Shown: in pieces, positions 57,750 to 64,000 of the stretch
Position numbering within the stretch: position 1 is the stretch's first letter
Layout: each line of letters opens with the position of its first letter
NCBI GenBank assembly: GCA_030378035.1
Contig: JAUCGI010000009.1
Location: 1 to 64,000 of the forward strand
DNA length: 64,000 nt
DNA from: Desulfobacterales bacterium HSG2
Lineage (GTDB): Bacteria > Desulfobacterota > Desulfobacteria > Desulfobacterales > 4be13
Direction of reading: 5' to 3'
Translations under genes and position numbers: made by a program
Notes under the pieces: model-generated
What the model was told of the DNA's origin: nothing
Seen by the model: only the letters and a program-made list of their open reading frames with translations
Databases searched by the model: none

Positions 57750-58490
57750 CAACCTGTCATTCCCGCTCATTCAAACCAAGCAGACCAACCCCAGCCTGTC
57801 ATTCCCGCTCATTCAAACGGTTTCAACTGGTTGACTTCAGAAACTTCAAACGGTCTCAACTGGTTGACCTCGAAAGCGGGAATCCACTTTTCTCTACCTT
57901 CGATCAATTGCCCAAGCAGTCTGTCATTCCAGCTCATTTGAACGGTTTCGACTGGAATCGCTCAGTCAGAGAACAAGCCGCCCGGGTGTTTTTGTAATCA
58001 GACAGTGGATTCCCGCTTTTGAAGTCAACCAGTTGAGCCCGCTCGAAGTTTTTGAAGTCAACCAGTCGAAACCGTCCGGTGGTGCGGGAATGACATCGTT
58101 TTGATGACATCGTTTTGGTTTGAATCAAAAAAAGTGGATTCCCGCTTCTGAAGTCAACCAGTTGAGCCCGCTCGAAGTTTTTGAAGTCAACCAGTCGAAA
58201 CCGTTCGGTGGTGCGGGAATGACATCGTTTTGATGACATCGTTTTGGTTTGAATCAAAAAAAGTGGATTCCCGCTTTTGAAGTCAACCAGTTGAGCCCGC
58301 TCGAAGTTTTTGAAGTCAACCAGTCGAAACCGTTCGGTGATGCGGGAATGACATCGTTTTGATGACATCGTTTTGGTTTGAATCAAAAAAAGTGGATTCC
58401 CGCTTTTGAAGTCAACCAGTTGAGCCCGCTCGAAGTTTTTGAAGTCAACCAGTCGGAACCGTTCGGTGGAGCGGGAATGACATCGGTTTA
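57750..58490. repeat. 129-bp tandem repeat block
   Basis: Units beginning GTGGATTCCCGCTTTTGAAG start at 58005, 58134, 58263 and 58392 (129-bp period, the last cut by the next gene's end). Each ends in GCGGGAATGACATCGTTTTG. Earlier degenerate copies with CCTGTCATTCCCGCTCATTC occur from 57750. As 129 is a multiple of three, a minus-strand frame of 43-residue repeats (57934-58386) exists but is judged non-coding. Confidence 0.92.
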
Positions 58491-59327
58491 TTTCGGTGGA
58501 ACGGCACTCCGGAGTTCGATTTCAAAAAGTTTGGGCCACAGCTTGCCTGTCACAAACAGACGGTCATTTTCCGTGTCATACGCGATGCCGTTAAGCACGT
58601 CAACCCGGTATCCCCCGGTGTCCTCGGGACTCAGAAGCCCCTCCAAGTCGATCCGTCCGGTCACCTGTCCGGTTCCGGGATCGATTCTGACAATGTGATC
58701 TGTCTGCCAGACATTGGCGTAAATCTCCCCCCGGACATATTCCAGCTCGTTGATCCGGGTCACGGGCCCCCGGTCGTCATACACGCCGATTTTCCCTGTC
58801 ACCCCGAAATCTCCGGGATCCAGAAAGTACAGCGAGGATGTGCCGTCGCTCATAATCAGCCGGGTGCCGTCATGGGTGAGGCCCCATCCCTCGGTGGGAT
58901 ATTTGAAAGTGCCGACCAGGGCAAAGCTGCTCTTGTCATAAACAAACCCGGTGCCGGACTGCCAAGTCAGTTGAATGAGTCTGTTGCCGCAGACAGCCAA
59001 GCCCTCGCCGAAAAACTGGGAAGGCAGTTTGCAGCATCGGAAGAGTTTTCCAGTTTCCAGTTCCACTTTCCGCAACGTGGAACGTCCCCTGAGGCCCGTG
59101 CTCTCATATAAAACGCCGTCTTCAAAGACGAGTCCCTGGGTGAAGGCATTTCGGTCGTGGGGATAGGTGTTAACAATTTTATAGGTATAAACCGGAACAT
59201 CTCCGGAAGTTGGGGAAGCAGCCGAGCTGCCGGGAGATGTTCCACAATAGGAAATTAAAAACAGACATCCTAAGATATAAAGGGTCATTAAAAATATGGT
59301 AAAAAAACGATCCGTTGAAGGTAGCAT
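58488..59327 (-). CDS. glutaminyl-peptide cyclotransferase (glutamine cyclotransferase family)
   Basis: The 279-residue protein has a hydrophobic N-terminal segment (FLMTLYILGCLFLISYCG), a probable secretion signal. The five-bladed propeller motif follows, with YPHDRNAFTQGLVFEDGVLY, GLRGRSTLRKVELETGKLFR, GEGLAVCGNRLIQLTWQSGT, EGWGLTHDGTRLIMSDGTSS, INELEYVRGEIYANVWQTDH and LNGIAYDTENDRLFVTGKLW. It converts N-terminal Gln of peptides to pyroglutamate, most likely in the periplasm. Its last codons enter the 129-bp repeat block. Confidence 0.85.
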   Translation of the reverse strand: MLPSTDRFFTIFLMTLYILGCLFLISYCGTSPGSSAASPTSGDVPVYTYKIVNTYPHDRNAFTQGLVFEDGVLYESTGLRGRSTLRKVELETGKLFRCCKLPSQFFGEGLAVCGNRLIQLTWQSGTGFVYDKSSFALVGTFKYPTEGWGLTHDGTRLIMSDGTSSLYFLDPGDFGVTGKIGVYDDRGPVTRINELEYVRGEIYANVWQTDHIVRIDPGTGQVTGRIDLEGLLSPEDTGGYRVDVLNGIAYDTENDRLFVTGKLWPKLFEIELRSAVPPK

Positions 59328-59373
59328 ATCAAGCCTCCTGAAAATATGTCACATCATTTTTTCAATATCCCGC

Positions 59374-59493
59374 CCATGAATGTGCCCGTGAACGTGAACG
59401 TGCCCGTGAACGTGAACGTGCCCGTGAACGTGAACGTGCCCGTGAACGTGAACGTGAACGTGCCCGTAAACGTGAACGTAAACGTAAACGAAA
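59374..59493. repeat. CGTGAACGTGCC/CGTAAACG hexanucleotide array
   Basis: CCCGTGAACGTGAACGTGCC units repeat from 59376 to 59466 and change to CGTAAACGTGAACGTAAACG. The array lies between glutaminyl cyclotransferase and the cyclase gene, and its frames give meaningless HVHGHVHV or RARSRSR repeats. Confidence 0.9.
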
Positions 59494-59601
59494 CAGGTAA
59501 AAATGGAAAGGGACGCCTCTGACTTCTCTCGGAATGAACCTGCCCCATATGGGGAATTCAATTCCGGGAGGTTCTTCATACAATCTGCATCAGGATATGT
59601 T

Positions 59602-60648
59602 CTAGGACAATTTTAATCTGTAAAGTTTTATGGGGATAATTTTCCCTTTTAACAGAAGCTCCTTTGCAAATTCAAACTCCCCGGGATTATCAAGCCGGGC
59701 CAGGGCGCTTTCTGTTATCATAAAACTTCCCGGTTCAGCCTCCCCTTCCACGCGGGAAGCGGTGTTGACCACATCACCTATGACCGTCATGTCCTTGCGG
59801 TCATCCGAACCGATATCTCCCTGAACCAGTTTGCCGCTGTTAATGCCGATGCGCACATTAATCTGGGGCAGGCCCTTTGATTTCAGAAGGGTGTTCAGTC
59901 TGGGCAGCCCCTCTGAAATCATCTCCTTCGCCATGTTGACCGCGTCCTGCGCGTCAATAAAAATGGCCATGGAACAGTCGCCGACAAACTTATCGATATC
60001 TCCGGTGTGCTTTTGTATGATGTGGGAAGAAAAGGAAAAAAGGGAATTGAGAACTTCGACAATCTTCTTTGGCGGATGCATCTCGGAAAGGGTGGTAAAA
60101 CCGACAATGTCCATAAAGAGAATTGTCAGGTCTCTGGTGGCCGCCTTAACGGAATCATCAGCCTCCACCGCGCTGCTGACAGAGTCGTATGTTGCACCGG
60201 AAACATATTGTTTGATCAGTTTCCTGAATTTGCGTTCCTGGCTGAGAAGTTTCTCCTGGGCAGAGATGTCCCGGAAGACCTCTATGCCGCCGATGATTTT
60301 TCCATCCTTGTTTCTTATGGGGCCGACATGGGTGGAAACCGGATATCTGCGGCCGGACTTGTGTAAAGGATAGACTTTCATCTCTGTGTTCTGCCCCGAT
60401 TTAATCGCCCTGGTGAGCGGGCACTCTGCCACACACATCAGATTGCCGTTCTCATCAATATGGTTCAGGATATTATCCTTACAGCATTTTCCCATCACCT
60501 CCTCTGCTGTATAGCCGGTAATCTCCTGCGCGCCCTTGTTCCAGAAATGGATACGTCTTCTTGTATCAACAATATACACCCCGTCGAATATAAAATTGAG
60601 CAAATCTCTGCTTTCCTTTGTAAGGAACGCCTGAATTTCTTTATTCAT
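59602..60648 (-). CDS. PAS-domain class III adenylate/guanylate cyclase
   Basis: The 348-residue protein has an N-terminal PAS (LLNFIFDGVYIVDTRRRIHF, ITGYTAEEVMGK). A C-terminal cyclase catalytic domain follows, with DLTILFMDIVGFTTLSEMHP (metal Asp), GDIDKFVGDCSMAIFIDAQD (second Asp) and VRIGINSGKLVQGDIGSDDR then KDMTVIGDVVNTASRVEG. It is a soluble cyclase without membrane segments, regulated perhaps through the PAS domain. The transcript would be minus strand. Confidence 0.88.
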   Translation of the reverse strand: MNKEIQAFLTKESRDLLNFIFDGVYIVDTRRRIHFWNKGAQEITGYTAEEVMGKCCKDNILNHIDENGNLMCVAECPLTRAIKSGQNTEMKVYPLHKSGRRYPVSTHVGPIRNKDGKIIGGIEVFRDISAQEKLLSQERKFRKLIKQYVSGATYDSVSSAVEADDSVKAATRDLTILFMDIVGFTTLSEMHPPKKIVEVLNSLFSFSSHIIQKHTGDIDKFVGDCSMAIFIDAQDAVNMAKEMISEGLPRLNTLLKSKGLPQINVRIGINSGKLVQGDIGSDDRKDMTVIGDVVNTASRVEGEAEPGSFMITESALARLDNPGEFEFAKELLLKGKIIPIKLYRLKLS

Positions 60649-60760
60649 ATAAACATTTCCTTAAACCATTTCTTCCGCAGATGCGGATTCATCCGTAAGG
60701 CAACATTGGCTGAAGCCATTCGGAGATGCCTGTCAGCGCGGCCTTTGGCATGAAGACGCA

Positions 60761-60955
60761 TCATGCGGAGAGTGGAATATTCTGTCGGACTGCATGTCCC
60801 ATGGTGTGGGGCGGCATGTATTGGTTAATCGCCTCTCCCAATCGACGCAAATTAACCTCTCTTGATTTGCAGTTAATGACATCGCTGAATCCGTTTTTTA
60901 AACACCACTGTTTAAAAGTGTCATAAGGGTCTGCGTTTTTTCTGGAAAACAACAT
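60761..60955 (-). CDS. small hypothetical protein with good ribosome site
   Basis: From ATG 60955 the 64-residue protein is MLFSRKNADPYDTFKQWCLK, then NGFSDVINCKSREVNLRRLG and a short tail. AAAGGAGATTTGTAACC precedes it, supporting translation. The upstream minisatellite only adds a nonsense extension (IKIKSKSKSK...). Function unknown; it resembles a small helical DNA-binding-like protein but has no diagnostic motif. Confidence 0.5.
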   Translation of the reverse strand: MLFSRKNADPYDTFKQWCLKNGFSDVINCKSREVNLRRLGEAINQYMPPHTMGHAVRQNIPLSA

Positions 60956-60968
60956 GGTTACAAATCTC

Positions 60969-61121
60969 CTTTTCTTGCTCTTAATCTTGCTCTTAATCTT
61001 GCTCTTAATCTTGCTCTTGCTCTTGCTCTTGCTCTTTATCTTTATCTTTATCTTTATCTTGCTCAAGATAAAGATAAAGAGCAAGATTAAGAGCAAGAGC
61101 AAGAGCAAGAGCAAGAGCAAA
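60969..61121. repeat. perfectly palindromic hexanucleotide array (GCTCTT/AAGAGC)
   Basis: One arm repeats CTTGCTCTTAATCTTGCTC and the other CAAGATTAAGAGCAAGAGC, meeting at CTTGCTCAAGATAAAG near 61063. The two arms can pair over ~70 bp, forming a long hairpin. Confidence 0.92.
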
Positions 61122-61287
61122 CGAAGCTCATAAAGATGGACTCTTTGCTATAGAATTTATTCAAAATAAAAAAATAAGTCAATGGAGTGAAAAGGGTATT
61201 CCATTATGGGAAATACCCTACTTGCAGGGTAGGAAAATTCCTAATCCCCCAATTCTCAATTCCAAAATTCCTAATTCCTAAGAATTC
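61122..61287. other. intergenic, tandem AATTCC/CTAATTCC words
   Basis: The stretch contains TTCCTAATCCCCCAATTCTC and a similar TTCCAAAATTCCTAATTCC (61229-61278). No gene is seen. Confidence 0.4.
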
Positions 61288-62199
61288 CTATAATTCTTCA
61301 GGCGTAAACGCCGCGACATCATCAATCTTTGCCGAATCCGCAAAAAGCATAACGAGTCTGTCAATACCGAGCGCGTTTCCTGAGGCACTGGGCATAAATT
61401 CCAGGGATTCCAAAAATTTTTCCGGCATCGGATAGGGCTGCTTTCCTGATGTGTTGCGGTAGTCCTGTTCTTTTTCAAACCGCTTTCTCTGCTCCTCCGG
61501 GTCTGTCAGTTCAGTAAAGGCGTTGCAGAGTTCAAGTCCGTTTATATAAAGCTCAAATCGCTCGGCAAGCAGAGGATTATCCGGCTTCAGTCTTGCCAGC
61601 GCGCCGTGGACTGCGGGGTAATCATAAAGAAAAAGCGGTTTTTTCTGTCCGATACGGGGTTCTATCTCACAAGCGATCACCTCATCAAACCGGTCCTGCA
61701 AAAGCGCGGTCTTCATCGGAAGGGAAGCATACCTGTCGAACGCCTCGGGCACGGACATTCTGGACCAGGGCTTTTTCAGATCAACGCTTTCCCCCTGCCA
61801 GACGATGACATCTCCGAAACCGGAATGATGAGCCGCAAAGCGTATCATATCTTCACACTGCTCCATCATCTCAAAATAACCGATACCTGTGCAGTACCAT
61901 TCAAGCATGGTGAATTCGGGAAGATGCCTGGCACCCCTTTCCTGACCCCGGAAACATCTGCAAATCTGAAATATGCGGGGGTATCCCGCGGCAAGCAGTC
62001 TTTTCATGCAGAGCTCCGGGGATGTGTGTAAAAACCAGTCCCCCGAGGGAACAGCATCAATATGGCTCTCCGGAGCAGGCGCGGGAATCCGGCAGGGCGT
62101 CTCGACCTCGAGATAATCATTATCAACAAAAAACCTGCGGATTGCCTGAATGATCTCTGCTCTCAACCGCAGGTTCTGTCTTATGGAAAGTTGTCGCAT
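61288..62199 (-). CDS. epmA: elongation factor P--(R)-beta-lysine ligase EpmA
   Basis: The 303-residue protein is a class II lysyl-tRNA synthetase-like enzyme of the EpmA (PoxA/GenX) family, lacking the anticodon domain. Motif 1 region VDNDYLEVETPCRIPAPAPE, motif 2 FQICRCFRGQERGARHLPEF and the HTSPELCMKRLLAAGYPRIF loop are all clear. Motif 3 is SGNALGIDRLVMLFA. It attaches beta-lysine to elongation factor P. Size is normal. Both ends abut repeats. Confidence 0.92.
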   Translation of the reverse strand: MRQLSIRQNLRLRAEIIQAIRRFFVDNDYLEVETPCRIPAPAPESHIDAVPSGDWFLHTSPELCMKRLLAAGYPRIFQICRCFRGQERGARHLPEFTMLEWYCTGIGYFEMMEQCEDMIRFAAHHSGFGDVIVWQGESVDLKKPWSRMSVPEAFDRYASLPMKTALLQDRFDEVIACEIEPRIGQKKPLFLYDYPAVHGALARLKPDNPLLAERFELYINGLELCNAFTELTDPEEQRKRFEKEQDYRNTSGKQPYPMPEKFLESLEFMPSASGNALGIDRLVMLFADSAKIDDVAAFTPEEL

Positions 62200-62202
62200 A
62201 AA

Positions 62203-62590
62203 AGGGTTAAGGGTTAAGGTTAAGGGGTTAGGGTTAAGGGGTTAGGGTTAAGGAGTTAAGGGTTAAGTTTTAAGGGTTAAGTTTTAAGGGTTAAGTTTTA
62301 AGGGTTAAGTTTTAAGGGTTAAGTTTTAAGGGTTAAGTTTTAAGGGTTAAGTTTTAAGGGTTAAGTTTTAAGGGTTAAGGGTCAAGTTTTGAGGTTAGGC
62401 TATATGCGGGAAATCCTTAACCTTAACCTTAACCCTTAACCCTTAACTCCTTAACCCTTAACTCCTTAACTCCTCAACTCCTTAACTCCTCAACTCCTCA
62501 ACTCCTTAACTCCTTAACTCCTTAAACTCCTTAAACTCCTCAACTCCCCAACTCCCCAACTCCTCAACTCCTCAACTCCTTAACCCTTAA
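62203..62590. repeat. palindromic TTAAGGG/CCCTTAA heptanucleotide minisatellite
   Basis: Units of GGGTTAAG, GTTTTAAG and GGGTTAAGGAGTTAAG run from 62206 to ~62395. A complementary arm (CCTTAACCTTAACCCTTAAC then AACTCCTCAACTCCTTAACT) runs to ~62590. The right end forms the C-terminal codons of the HDAC-like gene on the minus strand (VLRVKELRS). The same type occurs at 51684 and at 63890. Confidence 0.92.
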
Positions 62591-63886
62591 AACATCTTCA
62601 GGCCGATCCTGAAGAAGAACCGTTTCAAAGTTCTCTGTATTTGCCGAATCATACCATTCATGGCCGACTTCCCTGCACGCTTTGCAGGCTTTTATGGGAA
62701 TATGAATGGCAAGAACGCGGCCGCGGCGGTCTGATGATGAATCGATCCGCAACGCGCCCCCGCAGTCAGAGCAGATACGGATGGTCTCATTTTGTCTTTC
62801 AGTGATGCCGTCGGTATCGTAATAAATTCTGCGGGGCCGCTCATCAAACTTCTTTTTTCCCTGACGCTCCGCTTTTATCTCTTCCCTCTGCTGCCAGACT
62901 TCCATGACATCCTCCCCCACATCTTCGATGTAGCTGGAGACCTCCGAACTCTGGCGGATACGGTCCGGATCATAATCGGGCTCTTTCACATTGCTGTAGT
63001 CAATGCCTGCCATGGCAAGAATGATTCCCACATTCACATAAGGAAGCGCGCCCTCAATGGAATAGCCCCCTTCAAGCACGGCAATATCGGCTTTTAACAG
63101 CGAAGTCAGTTCCGCATAACCCTGCGCGGAAAAATTCATATTGGTAATGGGATCCGAATAATGGTTATCCTGTCCGGCTGAATTGATAATGAGGTCCGGT
63201 TTGAAATCGTCAAGAATTGGCAGAACCATATTTCTGATGGTATATAGAAAGCCCTCCTCAGAGGTGCTCGGCGGAAGGGGGATGTTGATCGTCGTTCCCG
63301 CGGCATTGGGGCCTCCCAGTTCATTGATAAATCCTGATCCGGGATAGAGGGTGCGACCGTCCTGATGGATGGATATGAACAGGGTATCCGGATCATGCCA
63401 GTAAATATCCTGGGTTCCGTCTCCGTGATGGCAGTCCGTGTCAACAATGGCAACCCTGTCAACGCCGTAAGCCGCGCGAAGAAATTCAATCATGACAGCC
63501 TCAATATTGATATTGCAGAAGCCCCTTGCGCCATGAACCATGCGCATGGCATGGTGTCCCGGGGGCCGCACAAGAGCAAAGCCCTTTTCCACCTGTTTGT
63601 CAAGTACGGCCATACCGACCGTTTTCGCGCCCCCTGCGCTGATGAAATGAGACTCAGTTGTCACTTCCCACACATCCGGGATACAGAAATGAACGCGCTC
63701 CACATCCTGAGCTCTGGCAAAATCGGCTTTCAGTTCCGTAATGCCTTCGATGTCGAAAAGTCCCTCCTCAAATACCTGGTCCCGGGTATAAAGAAGACGC
63801 TCTTCCCGCTCAGGATGAGTGGGACTGATGGCCCAATCAAACGCGGGGAAAAAAACAAGTCCGGTTTTATTTTTGGCGGTTAGCAT
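62564..63886 (-). CDS. histone-deacetylase-family hydrolase with C-terminal zinc ribbon
   Basis: The 440-residue protein has an arginase/HDAC catalytic region. The key motifs are FALVRPPGHHAMRMVHGARG, AIVDTDCHHGDGTQDIYWHD (zinc ligands), LIINSAGQDNHYSDPITNMN and the VLEGGYSIEGALPY loop with the Tyr. It probably deacetylates acetyl-lysine or polyamines. The C-terminal ~100 residues contain a Cys-rich segment (RICSDCGGALRIDSSSDRRG, KACKACREVGHEWY), unusual for bacterial acetoin-utilisation proteins. The last codons are in the minisatellite. Confidence 0.85.
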   Translation of the reverse strand: MLTAKNKTGLVFFPAFDWAISPTHPEREERLLYTRDQVFEEGLFDIEGITELKADFARAQDVERVHFCIPDVWEVTTESHFISAGGAKTVGMAVLDKQVEKGFALVRPPGHHAMRMVHGARGFCNINIEAVMIEFLRAAYGVDRVAIVDTDCHHGDGTQDIYWHDPDTLFISIHQDGRTLYPGSGFINELGGPNAAGTTINIPLPPSTSEEGFLYTIRNMVLPILDDFKPDLIINSAGQDNHYSDPITNMNFSAQGYAELTSLLKADIAVLEGGYSIEGALPYVNVGIILAMAGIDYSNVKEPDYDPDRIRQSSEVSSYIEDVGEDVMEVWQQREEIKAERQGKKKFDERPRRIYYDTDGITERQNETIRICSDCGGALRIDSSSDRRGRVLAIHIPIKACKACREVGHEWYDSANTENFETVLLQDRPEDVLRVKELRS

Positions 63887-63887
63887 A

Positions 63888-64000
63888 GTTTTAAGTTTTA
63901 AGGGTTAAGGGTTAAGGGTTAAGTTTTAAGGGTTAAGTTTTAAGGGTTAAGGGTTAAGTTTTAAGGGTTAAGGGTTAAGGGTTAAGGGTTAAGGGTTAAG
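63888..64000. repeat. GGGTTAAG/GTTTTAAG array at right edge
   Basis: TTAAGTTTTAAGGGTTAAGG and repeats continue to the window end, immediately before the HDAC-like gene on the minus strand (its 5' end lies at 63886). It is the same word set as at 62203. Confidence 0.9.

Noticed and set aside
57934-58386. 150-residue minus-strand frame of SSKRCHSRTTERFRLVDFKN repeats
   Set aside because: It is the 129-bp hairpin repeat read as protein; no ribosome site, and neighbouring degenerate copies have stops.
59349-59579. Repetitive minus-strand frames (HVHGHVHV / RARSRSR)
   Set aside because: Products of the hexanucleotide array; no start, no conserved segment.
62203-62590. Telomere-like repeat (TTAAGGG) signifying a linear end
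   Set aside because: The words are mixed (GTTTTAA, AGTTAAG), bidirectional, and flanked by normal genes; several such arrays exist, so they are intergenic minisatellites.

Overview
The window looks like an accessory segment of a large, repeat-rich chromosome from a sulfate-reducer-like deltaproteobacterium (Desulfobacterota, perhaps Desulfonema-like). This is inferred from the style of the genes: TonB receptor/YfiR/hybrid kinase modules, DUF1703 ATPase-nucleases, many PIN, MazF and AbiEii toxin-antitoxin pairs, and hexa/heptanucleotide arrays between genes. No rRNA, tRNA or clear housekeeping marker is present except epmA, so the assignment is tentative.

Layout: (i) 1-17 kb is a toxin-antitoxin 'graveyard'. 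It holds MazE/PemK, PIN, AbiEii-like, PanA/partner, CopG and nucleotidyltransferase cassettes, two AAA ATPases, one Wzy/WaaL-type membrane protein (3544-4941), and many truncated or duplicated fragments, including two halves of different NDP-sugar epimerases. (ii) 17-38 kb is a surface-polysaccharide locus on the + strand. It holds a sulfotransferase, a Wzx-type flippase, an O-antigen polymerase/ligase, GT4 and GT2 glycosyltransferases, SAM methyltransferases, an SQD1-like UDP-sulfoquinovose synthase, a GDP-mannose 3,5-epimerase-like enzyme, Nudix enzymes and a WcaJ/WbaP-type initiating transferase (36625-37989). Several members are broken by frameshift or truncation. (iii) 38-47 kb is a second accessory block. 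It contains an AAA ATPase split by a miniature transposable element and then partly duplicated twice, a DUF1703 ATPase-nuclease, a retropepsin-like pair, a HELSH metalloprotease-like protein beside a protein with a nuclease-like core and a ribosome-modulation-factor-like tail, and a broken DUF6516-like pair. (iv) 47-50 kb encodes two exported NlpC/P60-like proteins. (v) 50-64 kb is mainly minus strand: a monooxygenase-like protein, a two-component/TonB/YfiR module, glutaminyl cyclotransferase, a PAS-adenylate cyclase, epmA and a histone-deacetylase-like hydrolase, separated by dense minisatellites.

The main unifying discovery is a family of seven non-autonomous MITE-like elements (458-628, 6998-7199, 14741-14881, 22934-23073, 38813-39101, 41631-41954, 47179-47394). 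They share CTGATTMTAACG terminal inverted repeats, and six of the seven are flanked by perfect or 7/8 8-bp direct repeats. They interrupt a pemK toxin and an ATPase, and one interrupted locus was duplicated after insertion. A second theme is palindromic arrays of 6-7 bp words at gene borders, sometimes forming the ends of coding regions.

The glycan genes would act together to start a polyprenyl-linked sugar (36625), extend and decorate it (glycosyltransferases, methyltransferases, sulfotransferase, sulfoquinovose donor), flip it (19195) and polymerise it (3544, 23109). The accumulated lesions suggest that the locus is being remodelled.
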